Part shown: positions 47,488-59,465 of the stretch, one piece after another
How positions within the stretch are numbered: the stretch's first letter is position 1
Layout of the letters: every line of letters starts with the position of its first letter
Source of the DNA: Salvator merianae
Taxonomy: Eukaryota > Chordata > Lepidosauria > Squamata > Teiidae
Direction: 5' to 3'
DNA: 64,000 nt
Assembly: GCA_003586115.2 (NCBI GenBank)
Contig: QVOM02000119.1
Span: 52,268,096-52,332,095, forward strand
The notes under the pieces: model-generated
What the model saw: the letters and a program-made list of their open reading frames with translations, nothing else
Database searches by the model: none
Told to the model about the DNA's origin: nothing
Position numbers and translations under genes: made by a program

Positions 47488-48583
47488 GGACCTTTTTGTA
47501 CTTGAAAAACTGATCCCTTCTGCCCTGGTGTGGTTTAAGTAAGGCCCTGTTTCCTAATACATTCCATCCACACAGGCTTAAGTGTTTACCAGGCTAGAGT
47601 GCTGAAATGGAGTCTTTCTGCACTTACTTGTATAACAGTAAATCACAGTGGCAATTCCTCTTTGGAGCTTCTCTCTTTCACACTCTGGTGTGATTTAGAC
47701 AGGCCCCACTCCCTGCTAGCATCCTGCACTCACACTGGATGCAGCATAGGCCAATCTAGGAGACCCCAAATGGGGAGCTGTTTTAACTGCTCAACTGTTT
47801 TGTCTTCATGAGTAAGACTGGCCCATGGAAGAATGCAGAAGGGTGCATACCTCTGTAGACCAGTTTAGCAGGGGGATCTGTTTCAGTGGCACACGCAATT
47901 ACACCACTGAAATCAGTCTCCCTAGATCTCCAAGACCAGGAACTTTAGTCTTGGGTGGTGGGCATTGGGTAGTGGATGGTGGGTACAGTGACAGGGGTTG
48001 GGGTTGGGGGCAATGCAGTGATGTGGTGCAGTGGCAGAGGATTGTGGGCTTTTGGCAAAATACCCCACAGGGCCTGTCCTGGAATAGATCGTCCAAGTGT
48101 GAATGTCTTTTTCCGGGATAGTAGGACTTCTATTCCATCTGGAACACTTCAACTGCTGCAAGTGTGGAAAGCCCATGGTGTCCTGGTCCAGTCTATTGGC
48201 ACACCTCTCTTTTTTTTGAGATCTACTAATGTACTTGGGATTGATATACCATATCATAGAGGTGGAACTGTATCACACCACTGTAGTCCACTATAACATA
48301 GGGACCCATTTTGGTAGTGCAACAAGGTGCACCACTAAAATGGTTCCAGAAATTCCAAAGGCCAGGAACATTCATTCCTGGCCTTCAGAGCATTCAGAGG
48401 CCCCCAACAGCAGTTTTGAACCAGGTACAACCTTTGGAGCCAGCACAGAGCTGGCACAGAAATGGTTGTCCCAGTGGTTGTTCTATACCAGAAGCAATGC
48501 ATCCCAGCTTGGCACAGATTGCTTATCCTGGACCAGAACATCCTATTAGGGTCCAGTCTACTGAGATAAATGTAAATATGGCC
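47488..48583. mobile_element. Family D MITE carrying another family D MITE
   Basis: Outer element from GGACCTTTTTGTACTTG to a worn AAATATGGCC end, flanked by TTA and TAA. It is interrupted at 47610-48174. The two outer parts join to resume the family order (ccacacagg … 'gtccagtctattgg' … 'cctctcttttttttgag' … 'tacttggga'). The right half has the 'ccaggaac..attcattcctgg' hairpin. Confidence 0.7.
47610..48174. mobile_element. Inner family D MITE, TSD ATG
   Basis: Starts GAGTCTTTCTGCACTTAC and ends AAGTGTGGAAAGCCC. Flanked by ATG at 47607-47609 and 48175-48177. It contains a G/T-rich simple stretch at about 47950-48012. Its length of 565 bp is close to that of other D copies. Confidence 0.7.
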
Positions 48584-48610
48584 TAATTTCATGTGAAGCT
48601 TACAGTGTAA

Positions 48611-49081
48611 GGACATTTCTGAACTTACTGCTAGTCCAGGGCCCAGGAACATCCCTTCTGCATTTTGGTATAGTGTAAGGGAGGCCCTGCTCATTGATAG
48701 TATGCTTCATCTGAATTGGACAGAGGGTAGATTAGACCACGTAGCACAAAATGTCCATTAATCCAGTATACTGGTAGACCTACATGCCACTGGTGGACTA
48801 GTGGCCGCTAAATCAGACTATGGAGGCTTGCAAATGTGGCATAGTATAGTTTACAATGGAGGACCTATTTCAGTGGTGCATCCTATTTCACCAACAAAAT
48901 GCATTCTCCAGGGACTCCAAGGCCAGGAACTTTAATTCCTGTCCATTAGAACTTGCACAGTCTTTGGAGCCAGCATGGAAGCTATCCTGGAACAGATGTC
49001 CCTATGTGCGTGGCTCCAGCTGGTTGACTGTAAGAAAGAACCAACTAAAGTAGTCCAATGAAGGTAATTGTGGAAATGCCC
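48611..49081. mobile_element. Family D MITE, TSD TAA
   Basis: A 471-bp element from GGACATTTCTGAACTTAC to GGTAATTGTGGAAATGCCC, flanked by TAA at 48608-48610 and 49082-49084. It lies 27 bp from the end of the previous D complex. It has the family hairpin 'caggaactttaattcctg'. Confidence 0.82.
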
Positions 49082-49463
49082 TAAGACCTGTAGCAAAGGC
49101 ACTGAAAGAATAATCTCTTCTAGCACCTTTTCAGAGGAAAACATATATTGCAGACATTTAGAAGAATAGCCAAACATTTACTTTGGAAATAGTGTAACTC
49201 AATGCTAGAGCATATCCTTTTGCATAAAAGATAAGGCTTGGAAAGTTTTCTGTGTGAAATCATGGAATTGGGTTAGCCAATGTGATCCTTCCAGGAAAAA
49301 AAAAAAAGTTGGTCTTTATTACTATCAGTTTCACACAAGATCCACATAGAAAGGGGGCAGAACACTTTAAGTGTTCCATTTTCCGTCTGCATTAAGAATA
49401 GTGCTATGAAAGTAGTGCTATTTTTAACGTGGTGGTATGCTGTCTACACCTCCAGCTACACTT

Positions 49464-50034
49464 GGCTGTTTCCACACTCAGCCAGTAGACTGGACCAAGT
49501 GGCTTCCTAGTACATTTTGTTTGCATGGGACTAGTGCTTTCTAACCCAGAACCATCCAAAGAGCTCTCAATTTCAGATTAACTGTAGATCTGTTTAAAGA
49601 GGTCTACAACTTCCCAAGCCCTCTTGTTCCATACCAGCCTTTAGTGCTTTTGCACCTGGTCTCAAAGAAGGAAAGACAGCAGCCTCATCTTTGAAGCTTA
49701 TGCAAGCTTCTAAAGATCATTTTGAAAACCTGATATGGAGCTAGGCACATTACCTTCAAAGACTGTTCTGTTCAGCCCCATCTTGGTGTACTAGAAAAAA
49801 CATACAAGTGATGGAGACTGAGCCAATCGCTAGCAGGGGTGGGTGGCGCCTTGAGTGGCGAATCTTTTGTGTGGACTGGAACAACTATGCCACATCTGCA
49901 TTGCCGATGGTGTTGGTATGGGATGGACAGTATCCCTGCCTTTGTGATGCACACAGAACCTGCTGTGCTTGATCCAGAATAGGCTGGAGTGGAATGTTAA
50001 ATGACTCCAAGAAAGGTGAGTGCAGAAATGGACT
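49464..50034. mobile_element. Family D MITE, TSD unclear
   Basis: Starts near GGCTGTTTCCACACTCAGCC and ends GGTGAGTGCAGAAATGGAC. The interior has 'gtagactggacca', 'cttcctagtaca' and 'gaggtctacaac' phrases of family D. Flanks CTT and TAA do not match. Confidence 0.62.
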
Positions 50035-52290
50035 AAGCCTTAGAGCTCTTTAAACCACTCTGCATTTCAAGTGCTGTCACAGTGCTTGAAGAGATATGAT
50101 GAAGGAAGAATGCAGCATCCATGCAGATGCCACACTCTTCTTGCACATCAAATGCAAGATGAGGAGTTCATGTCATGCAGACACTGTGCCCTTATTGTGC
50201 ATTGAAAGTATTAGCAAGGCACTGTGTGGATCCTGCCTCAATACTTGTAACCCATATTCTTTAAAATGCAGAGTCCATAAAAATCATTGTTTGTTGAAAC
50301 TTATCTGTAGTGAGTTCACATGTGGTGAAGAAAAACAGCAATTAGAAACACTAACTTTCTTCTCACTGAATGGATCATTGAACCACAGTAATCCCTCCTG
50401 CCCCTAATTCATTGAAGATGTGGTTTAAAATCTGCAATTTTCCTGGGGCTATATTGAGATTGCCACACACTAAGACACAAAATAGTGCATAAAGACATGA
50501 TGGAAAATCCAGTCCAGATTCCAGGTTTTCTGTCATGCCAGATTGCTTACCTTGTCTGTTGTTTCCTCACTGCTCCTGAAAAAGTACCCTTATGTAGGAA
50601 GTGTGTGAAAAAAAACAAAGGGAAGTAGAAGGACGCTTGCTACATATGAGTACTTTTGCAAGAGCAGTGATTTCATGGGGGAACAGACAAGTTGAGAGCC
50701 CAGAATTGCCTCATATCATTTGGCGGGGTGGCAAGAGGTGACTGCAGAATCCAAACAAATTTCTCTCACTGTGGAAGCATTTTTAGTGTCTTCTAAATGC
50801 TGCTTTTCTTATTCCTGAATGAGATGATGGTCAGGTGCTCCTGCCAACAGTACAAGATACATTTAAACAAGATTTCCCCCCTTTTCCCTGCTTGAATAAT
50901 TTGGCTGAAGTTGGAAGAGCTGCTGTTCAATAGTCAGAGGTCAGTTGCATTTCAGCAGTATCTGAAGAGTTCCATGTTTGCTACTCATGGTGTTTGCTAC
51001 TCCTATTGAGCTTGATGGACCAATGCTATCATCTTTGCATTCGACAGGTTCCTGCAGTCCTATTTCATTCAAAACAAAGCAAACCAACTGCAACTTGTAG
51101 GAAGCACAATTCAGTTTTCACATGTTTACCCTTCCACATTGTAGCCAGGAAACAGCATTGAATAACTCCGATACTGTCTGCTGAGGAACACCTGCCCCTG
51201 GTATGGGCATATTCCAAAATAATGTCTTTTTTTTGTAATGCATTGGCATAATTACTTACAGGCTCTGTATCAAGTTCCCATGTGCTGTATCACTCAGTTT
51301 GAGGACTGGAATGTTTCTTGGAATTATTCCTGTAAGTACTTCTTTTACCGCCTTTAAATGGATAACACGTGGATGAAAATCTAATGTTCTGTCCTATTCA
51401 GAGTATTATCTCAATTACAGAGTTGCAAATGAAATCCCACTCTATTCTGCTATGTACAAATGAAAACATCTTAACAAAATTTTCATTGATTCCTGCAGAG
51501 CTTAAGAACTGATGATATATTGAAAACCTTGTGCAGTGGACGGTGTCTAGGAGATGATATTTTGGATTCTAAAACAATATTACACGTGAAGTAAACGTAA
51601 TTTGTTAAAAAATCACTTTTGTGGATACATTTATAGATTTTTTAAATAATTCTCTGGCACAGAAACATATTGCAGAAAATATGCGAAATGTAACATTAAC
51701 TACATTCAATATATGTGATAATTATTTTCGGAGGTACAGAGACGGGTGCTGTTTTATTAGGGCTGGAGGGGGAGTCACTGTGGGGTTCAAATGCATGGTG
51801 TTGTATTCATTTAGAAAAAAACCTGCCTTCCTCTGTTAACTTTGGCACAGCTGATATAATAATTAAACACGCGATTGTGATTTACTTTATAAAAGTAACA
51901 CACAAGTCCTCTGAGATCTGATAACCCAAGACATTTTTGTGTACTATTACCATCTACTCTAGTAAGCATAGTGGATGACCAAGGGGAAGAAAAATGATTA
52001 TAACTTAAAAAAAAAAAAAAAAAAAACCTAGAAAACACTGGGTTGGGAAAAACTGTCATAGAGGAAGAATTAAAAAGTTACAGATTTTTATAGAAAGAGT
52101 ATCACCAGATGGATTTCCCTTGGTTGGGAGTGATGAGTGTGAATGCACATACCACCCATGTTATATGAGTCATTCATCCATAACTGACATATAGATGAAA
52201 CATCCACTAGCAGAATGAGGATTTCACACCTGTAAATGTGCCAAATCGCATATTATACAAATGTCAAACATACCATTCTCATGTAGGCTG
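50035..52290. other. Unassigned non-coding sequence
   Basis: No gene recognised. A short phrase at about 51008-51035 ('ttgagcttgatggaccaatg') resembles the tail of a common reptile tRNA-SINE but is too short to call. 50096-50230 has two near-copies of a 'gatgcca/gacactgtgc..ttgcaca/ttgtgca' block. A run of about 19 A lies at 52007-52026. Confidence 0.35.
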
Positions 52291-52299
52291 GTTAACCCG

Positions 52300-52660
52300 G
52301 TTCACAGTGGATCGTTAGACTGATTCAGAGGATCAGCTAGGTCACTTTGGAGTAGACTATAGTATGAAAGTTATGTTGTAGCCCTCTCCAAATGTGAACT
52401 GCTTGCAAGCAGTCCACACAGCATTCTAGCCAGTATACCAAACCAGCAACCTGTATGCAGACAGCACACAGGCTGCTGGTCTGATATACCACTCCCAGCG
52501 CCATTTTGCCAGGCTTCCACAAGTTGGCTGGGTTCGGCTGTCCATAGTGCGGACAACCCTTAGAGCTATCCAAAAGTGGGTCAGTGCACCATGAACTGGG
52601 TTTCCTAGAGAGGGACAATGCAGCACAGGGTAGCCTGAGCCATGCAGAAAGACCAACAGT
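52300..52660. repeat. Dispersed repeat related to 36545-36935
   Basis: Shares 'gcttgcaagcagtcca', 'cattttgccaggc' and 'ggctgggtt' phrases with the 36.6-kb block. It ends near 'catgcagaaagacc', a worn family D-like terminus. Overlapping minus-strand open frames are incidental. Confidence 0.5.
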
Positions 52661-54640
52661 TTCCTTAATGCTAAGACTTCAGAACTGCTTTGAAATCCAG
52701 TAGCTTCGGGTATTAATGATTCGTTGTGATCGTCAGAATCAGGCAGTGGAAAAGTTTTGTTCATCTCTGTTTCATTATAAATATTGGGATGAAAAATAGC
52801 AGTATTTTTTGTGTGTTTAAAGTGCTTAACTACTTAATGAAAGGACTCTCACTCCTCAGATGTGAGCATTTTGATGTAAATATTAGAAAACTATCACAGA
52901 CCTTGTACTTCATTATAGGAGCCATACAAGTTGTATGTGATATAAAGGATCTTCTATCAATCACACAGTGTCCAGCTTTCATACTGTTGTCAGCTGCTAT
53001 AACAGCCTTTACCAGCTAGTCTTTTCTAGTAGTCTTAAACTCTCATCAGCTACAGCTGACTGGTTGAAGCTGTCCATGATATCTGTAGGGCATCAAGTTT
53101 AGGGTAGCCTCTTCTACAGACTTGTAAGTTTCTTGTGTGGGAGCTGTGAGATTTACTTGTTTGCATTGCTCCTTAGTCATAAACTCCAGTGGATTCAGAG
53201 AAGCCTTTTATAACCATATAGTAGAAATTAAGAGGGAGAGAAGCACCACACTTACAGTTCTGCATTGTCCCTTGGTTTAAGAAGTTTATGGAAGCAATTT
53301 AGAGGCAGATCTCCCCCCAAAAAAACTTGGCAATTTTCCAGGGACCTATAATTGTGTTCTTGAGATTCTTCCACTGTAATTTATTCTTTACACAAGACCA
53401 TGTATCGGTGAAATCCAGGACTCTCTTGGGAAATAATGTAAAATAGATTACGAGATTAAACACAAGAAAATTGGTTTCTACTGCCTATATTATTAATCTC
53501 CTCTTCTTTCTCTAAAATAAGTTTTTCATTAAGATTTTTCATTGAACACCCTATGAGAAGCTTCCTGATCAATAAAAGAATTTATTCAAAAGAGAAAAGA
53601 AAAATGTGGAGGGAGTCTCAAAAAACCATTCATATAGAACTGACAATTGGCCCTAAGTTAATACACAGATTTAAAATATAGCTTATTCCCCAAAGAAAAC
53701 CTCCTGGCAAAGAATTTCCATGAATTCAAAGCCACATAATAGAATATAAATCGTTTTTAAAGTGCTGACTCTATTGTGTACTTGCTTAATATGGAATAAA
53801 TTCACTTCTGTATAAAAGTAATGCATATCAAATTTATCCTGATGGTGTCTCTTTAAATATAATGGTTTCTATAGTCTAGACTTATTAAACCAATAAATAT
53901 TAAATATATTGAACAGTTGTCACTTTGTTGTTTCACCCACCATCAGACAAAGTACAATAGGATTGGTTTGGTTTTTACAGAAACTGGGAATGCATCATTG
54001 TAAAATGGATTTCATTGCCCAAAATGTTAGTTTAATTTAGTTTTACTGTAATGGAATAAATAAGTGAAGCTGCAAGATAAAGACCATTGTTACAGCTCAC
54101 ACAGCCATGAAGAAGATGTCATCAAATTGTGTTCCTGTTTTCAGTTCAATATAGCTGAACCCCAAAGCCAGCTTTGTAAAATAAACCAAAATATGAAGTT
54201 GTTGTTCACCAAACAAAACATTGTTAAAAAAAACCTAACTACTTATCAGATTTCAACATACAAAAAGGTAGATAAGAGAAAAATAGTAAAAAGCTCACTT
54301 AGGACTGAAGGCAGGAATACATATGAACCCAGGGTCAGGAAACAGATCTCTATCTGCAATTATAAAATATACGATAAAATGCAGAAAGATACTGCCAAAC
54401 TTCCATAAGACTTTTATCATACATTAATCTCTAAAATAATTTCTCATTAGGAAATTAAAGATAGAAGTTCCACAGTAGGAACTGCCATTTTTTTCAATAA
54501 CATTTTAAATCTGCGGAGACCAAATTAGCTTTTTCAGAAATATTCCATGTTCTGTGCTATGCACATTTGTATGGAATAAACTATGGTTATTTCAAACTAT
54601 GGTAATCTGTTATAGTTGGTTATCAGATACTGGATGTCAT
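52661..54640. other. Unassigned non-coding sequence
   Basis: A longer stretch with no transposon terminus and no recognised coding remnant. A plausible place for ancient conserved non-coding sequence, but this cannot be judged without alignment. Confidence 0.35.
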
Positions 54641-54655
54641 ATTTGAAGAGGCAGA

Positions 54656-55060
54656 GGGTCTGTTTAAAATTTTCACTAGTGAGCATGCAGACACTCACTA
54701 GTGAGGTACATCTGCACTTTGCAGAGGCCCTTGTAATTGAGAGTGGACTATAGTCACTCCTGATCGCTACTTGCTGTGGAGCATAAAATGTCTGCTCCAC
54801 TGCTGTACCAAGAGCAGCTGGACTGCTCCTGGTACACAGCGTTCACAACTTCTTCTGGCTGCAAATGCTGCACAGCATGGCACAGTTGTGGTTGTGCAGT
54901 CACATGACATGGCTGTGGCTGCATCTGCACAATCGTGCCACATCCCCGGTCACCATATTTCCCCAGCTGCTGTCATGGCACGGGCTGCTAGCATTCACAC
55001 TGCGAGTGCTGGTAGCCCATTGCCAGGATGTTCCAGCCCTGGTAGTATTTCTTGCTTTCT
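54656..55060. mobile_element. Family B MITE, truncated right end
   Basis: Begins GGGTCTGTTTAAAATTTTC and follows the family B order (ctagtgagcatgcagac; 'ctgctccactgctgtaccaagagcagct'; 'gctgctgtcatggcacgg'; 'gtgctggtagccc'). The right terminus is missing, so the end is approximate. Confidence 0.65.
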
Positions 55061-55194
55061 TATTTTGTGGTTCACTTCGGTTGATTTGTCATTTTTAAAA
55101 CCAATAGCCAAAAAGTCCTGCTCTTAGAAGATGCCTAGGAGAGCATTTTTCCCAAACCAGTATGGCTTAGTGCACTGCTCATATCAAGAAGCAC

Positions 55195-55412
55195 TATCAA
55201 TGTTTTCCTCACACATGCACGATGCCAGTTGGGCTGCATGATGCCTGATTAGGCCCTCATCCAATCCACATCATGGCAGTGACTGGGAAGTGTCTGGCCA
55301 CTGCCATAGCGAGGATGGGGCACGGCTACTGGCATTCGCACCATGAATACTGGTAGCTGGCTTCAGGGCCAGTTTCCAGACCCGCAGCGCGGACAGTGTG
55401 AAAGTGAGAAAA
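55195..55412. mobile_element. Family B MITE, 3' half only
   Basis: Matches the right half of family B (atgatgcc; 'atcatggcagtgactgggaag'; 'actggcattcgcacca'; 'cgcggacagtgtgaaag'). No left terminus is present. Confidence 0.55.
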
Positions 55413-55949
55413 TGTCCATTGTCCTTCTCCTTACAGGGTCTGGAGAGAAAGGAGGAGGCTTGCATTGAGAGAGTGGATTGTGGTGCCCAGCCACGTGTAG
55501 AACAGGGTGTTGTCCAAGGCAAGTGAAGGATAGCTTCCACTGTGTGTTCTGTTTTATTAACACTTTGAACAGGAAAAAAAATCAAGCAGTTTGAAGGAGT
55601 GGAATGGGACAATGCAGAGGAAACAAGTAAATATATGCCAAGTGCTATTCTCTCTTCCCACTCCAATAGTGATGTTCTCACTCTCCTGAGTACAATGCCC
55701 ACAACAAAGTCTGTTATTGGATGGAAGAAAATGGAAAGTCCTCCCTCTGCACACCCAACATTTAAACTTCCCTCGCAAAATAGTCTACTTGCACTTTCTC
55801 ACTTTGCAAAATAAAATAGGCTAAGGATTTGAAATGGACTGTGAACTCACTTAATCCAAATGCAAAATAGGCCTAGTTTGGGCAATTTAGTACAGAAAAA
55901 AGAACAGAAAGGCAATATTTTGTCAGGACAGTAAAAACTGAAGGCAACC

Positions 55950-57490
55950 TGTAAACCGATTAAATGTCCTTTGTACCAGATCCTGAGTATTACGTAGGAT
56001 CAAGCCCAAGATCCTTTTCCCCCTGGTTAATTCTACAAACCAAAGTTCTAAGGAACAATCATGCAACATATCCATGGATTTTATGTCTCTCATAAGTTGA
56101 ACAAAAGTTCATCTAGTATATGACTATGATCAGACACAGCAAAAAAGAAAAAAGCACATCTAAGGCAGTTCAGAGCCAGCTTAAGGATGGGATCATTCAC
56201 ACTCCAGTCTGCCCCTCCCTCCTCTCATAAGCCTTCCGTGCCTTGCAAAGTGAGAAGGCATGGGAACATGAGGGCCACACACTACTGTCTCTGAGGTGCC
56301 TCCAAGCTGCTCCTTTTTTATGTGTGAGCACAGCCTATGTGAGCTGAAGCCCCTCATTTTCCAAATGCTGATCTCCCTTGGGCATTTAGTTAGAAGGGTG
56401 ACAGCTTGTCTGTCATTCCTACCCACAAAGCTTCCTCACCTAGCCATTCACCTAGCCATTCTGGTTCATTAGATTTTATCTCTTCTTTAATGTATATGGC
56501 TACACCACCTCCAATTCACCCTTTCCTGTCCTTTTTGTACAGTTTGTAACTGATGATAGCTGTATCCCATTGTTTTTTATTGGCCCGCCAGGTTTCAGTT
56601 ATGCCAATAGTATATGTATTTTTCCTCCAACACCAAACATTCTAGCTCCCCTATTTTGGCTCAGAGGCTTCTAGCATTAGCATATAGGCATTTGTATGCA
56701 TTCCTGTGGTGCAAGTTCAGTCCTGTAAGACCATGTGAACTTTTATGCTGTACCTTCCATCTTTCAGCATGTTTATTACTGACTAGTTTTCCACTCTACT
56801 CAGAAGCATCTGCACAATTCCTACCCTCCTCTCCTTCAAATTTGCACTTTCCTGAACCAGATGCTGCCCAGTTCTTGTAGGTTTGCTCCTCTGGGATCAG
56901 TTCAAAAGCTGCTTTGCAACTTTTCAGATATTAAGTGCTAGCGATCTGGTTCCATCTTGGTTCTAGTGTAACTGATCCCATTTGTACAAATTAGATTTGT
57001 TTCAAAATGCTCCCCGATTCCTGACAAATCTAAATCCTTTCTCTCAATATCACCGCCCCACCAATGCACTGAGACCCCTGAGGTCTGGTCACCCATGTGT
57101 GTGGAACAGGTAGCATTTCTGAGAATGCAAACTTGGATGTCCTGGACTTCAATCTTATACCTTCTAAGATAATCCATTTACCCTTCCCAAAACCATTGGT
57201 GCTAATATGCACCACAACTACAAGTTCTTCCCCAGAACTGTCCACCCAGCAGGCAAGTCACCATGCAGTCAAATCAACCATCATAAGCCCATTTCTAATA
57301 ATTGAATCACCACTACAAGAAATCCTCCTTTCTCCACCTGTGGAGAAGTATCCATGGTGCAAGAGGATATAGGCACACCATCTAAGGAAGGGATCCCAGC
57401 TAAGGGAGCCTGACCATCTTCCACAGCCTGATGTCCTCTCTCCATGAGACCTCTAGCAGGAAGGTGACAACAGCCTTCACATGGCATCAG
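55950..57490 (-). pseudogene. CR1-like LINE with ORF1 esterase and ORF2 endonuclease remnants
   Basis: Reading the minus strand from 57490 down, 57245-57030 gives SSGEELVVVVHISTNGFGKG, KWIILEG and RTSKFAFSEMLPVP, then GFRFVRNRGAF and NKSNLYKWDQLH. This is the SGNH-esterase-type ORF1 domain of CR1-like LINEs. Next, 56690-56440 gives LYANARSL, KIGELECLVLEEKYIYTIG, ITETW and IGGGVAIYIKEEI, the start of the ORF2 endonuclease. Finally 56100-55950 gives LELWFVELTRGKRILGLILR then NTQDLVQ, fitting the EPTRG..LDL....DLV block near the end of that domain. Scattered stops and frameshifts make it a fossil. The part at 56140-56440 does not fit and may be an insertion. Confidence 0.85.
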
Positions 57491-59045
57491 TACTATATTT
57501 TGGAGGCAGATGGTTACACTGCCTTTTCCACCTGTATTTGATGGCTTCTTGAGGATGTAATGGAGGTTGCAAAATAAGACTTTTTGCAGCCTTCACCACC
57601 ATGCATGTCTATCATTCATTAAAAGCAAACAAGAGGAAGAAGAATGGTACTCTTCCTGGATAAGGATTGTTTAGATCAAATTTAAAGGCTAGTGGTGTTT
57701 TCATTCACATTGACATGTTTTTCACTGTTACATTTTAGTTTTGATGATTTTATTCTTTTTATTGTGTCCGGCCCTGAGAACTTTCGCTAAAGGATGAAAG
57801 CATGGGCCCAAACAAAATTTTTCTTGAATTCCCAAATCTCTACTTCAGCTGGGTACAGACTGTGGTATCTCTCACAGATGCCTAAAATGCCAACCAGAGA
57901 TTGGCAAGGGATCAGATCTGCCTTGCAAGTAAGGAGCCATTGAAGTAGAAGGGCTACAGGCAAATGTAAAGAGCTCCAAGACAGAGCTCTATGCTAGCTG
58001 TAACATCTGTGCAAACAGAATCCCCAGAAAAGCAACTTGCCCATCATCCTTGGCGAAGTATTAACACCAGTCAAACAGCTACAGAAGTCTTCTAGGAAAC
58101 AAATGGAACTTCAGTTGCCTCTTGAAAGAAATGTGTTGTGAAGCAACCATAGGTTTGAACAAGTGCTGCTGATCTATATCCTTTTAATGGCAAGAAAGAG
58201 TGTTTTAGAAGCCAGGGATCTGAGGGTGAGGTAACAAAAGCAGGGGGGCATGCAGTTCACAAACACAGGAGTAACAATTATTGAAACTCTGCAATTTCCA
58301 CATTACAAGACATTTACAGTGAACATAATCATGAATGCTAAGAAATTACTATAGGGCTTCTAATTTGCAGTCTAGTATATTGCAGCTCAAAATCTTCTGG
58401 ACCACTGATTTTATTTTATTTGTCTTAATTGTCAACCTCTTGTTCTGAAGAATTTCATCTTGAGAAACAAGAGGGTGGAGAGAAAGAGAGACTAGAAAAC
58501 TCTAGAGGATTGTGCTATTACTGACATAACTCAAGATAAAGAGAAAAGAGCAAAAACTCATTATTTTATAGGTGAGGATGACTTTATTCCTTTTCAGTGT
58601 TCCTAGTCTGAAATGTTGTAAGTCCTGTTTGTAAGAAAATGTGGTGGGGCATAAAAATTCCATCTTGTTCCTATTTTTTTCCAGCATCTTCCCAGTGATG
58701 CTTGAAAGTCATTTAGGCTACATCCTCATGGGGCAGAATACAACAAGGGCAACTTTCACAAAGCACACGTGATCTCCCTCTGAAAAGAGAGACCTGGCAA
58801 ACAAATGTCATGCATCTGGACACCCCGAAGTCTTGCATGTATGGAGCAAAAGTTCCATAGCTTTGAAGTTTCCAGCTAGGCTACTTTTTGTGTCAGACTG
58901 GAAACGACCATGAGTGTCAGCCATTTTTGATCCAACGTGAAAATGGCCCAGCCAGAAACTGGGATGATAAGCCACTTCCTCTCTCCTCCTGCACTCTACA
59001 AAGAGGGGAAGAAGGCATCTTAGGGGCAAACAACTGACCTAAGAG
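57491..59045. other. Unassigned non-coding sequence
   Basis: No gene. Around 57720-57810, 'ttgtgtccggccctgagaac' after T-rich sequence faintly resembles an L2/CR1-like 3' UTR end on the plus strand. Confidence 0.35.
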
Positions 59046-59048
59046 TCT

Positions 59049-59462
59049 GTGCCTGTTCACACTTTACCCTTAGTTAGCAATCAGATGCTCACTGGGTAAA
59101 CGCATCTGTACTGGACCACCACTGCAGCATCCAGGGGCTGCTACAGTCCTTCCTGAACTCTACTAGCTGTGGACAACAAAATCGTTGTCCACAGCTTGAC
59201 TGGGAGCAGCTAGATCACCTTCTTCTAGGTGTGAACGCCGTGTGAGTCGAAGGCACAGCATGGCTGTGCAGACTTACACTGTGTCCCCAATCATCATGGC
59301 AACGCCCCGATGTTGCTACAGCAGCTATCATGATGGTGAGGCCGGCTATCTGCACTGCAAGTGCTAGAGACCCAGTACAAGGCTGTTCCAGCCCTCATAG
59401 TGTGGATGGCCACCATGCTGCAGGGTCTTGTACTGCCTAGATTGGTATTAGCAAACAGGCCC
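59049..59462. mobile_element. Family B MITE, TSD TCT
   Basis: A 414-bp element from GTGCCTGTTCACACTTTACC to TTAGCAAACAGGCCC, flanked by TCT at 59046-59048 and 59463-59465. The interior follows family B ('tgctcactgggtaaacgcat', 'ttgtccacagcttgactggg', 'atcatggcaac'). Confidence 0.78.
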
Positions 59463-59465
59463 TCT

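Noticed and set aside
51000..51065. Second tRNA-derived SINE
   Set aside because: Only about 20-25 bases resemble a known reptile SINE tail, and no A or B box lies upstream.
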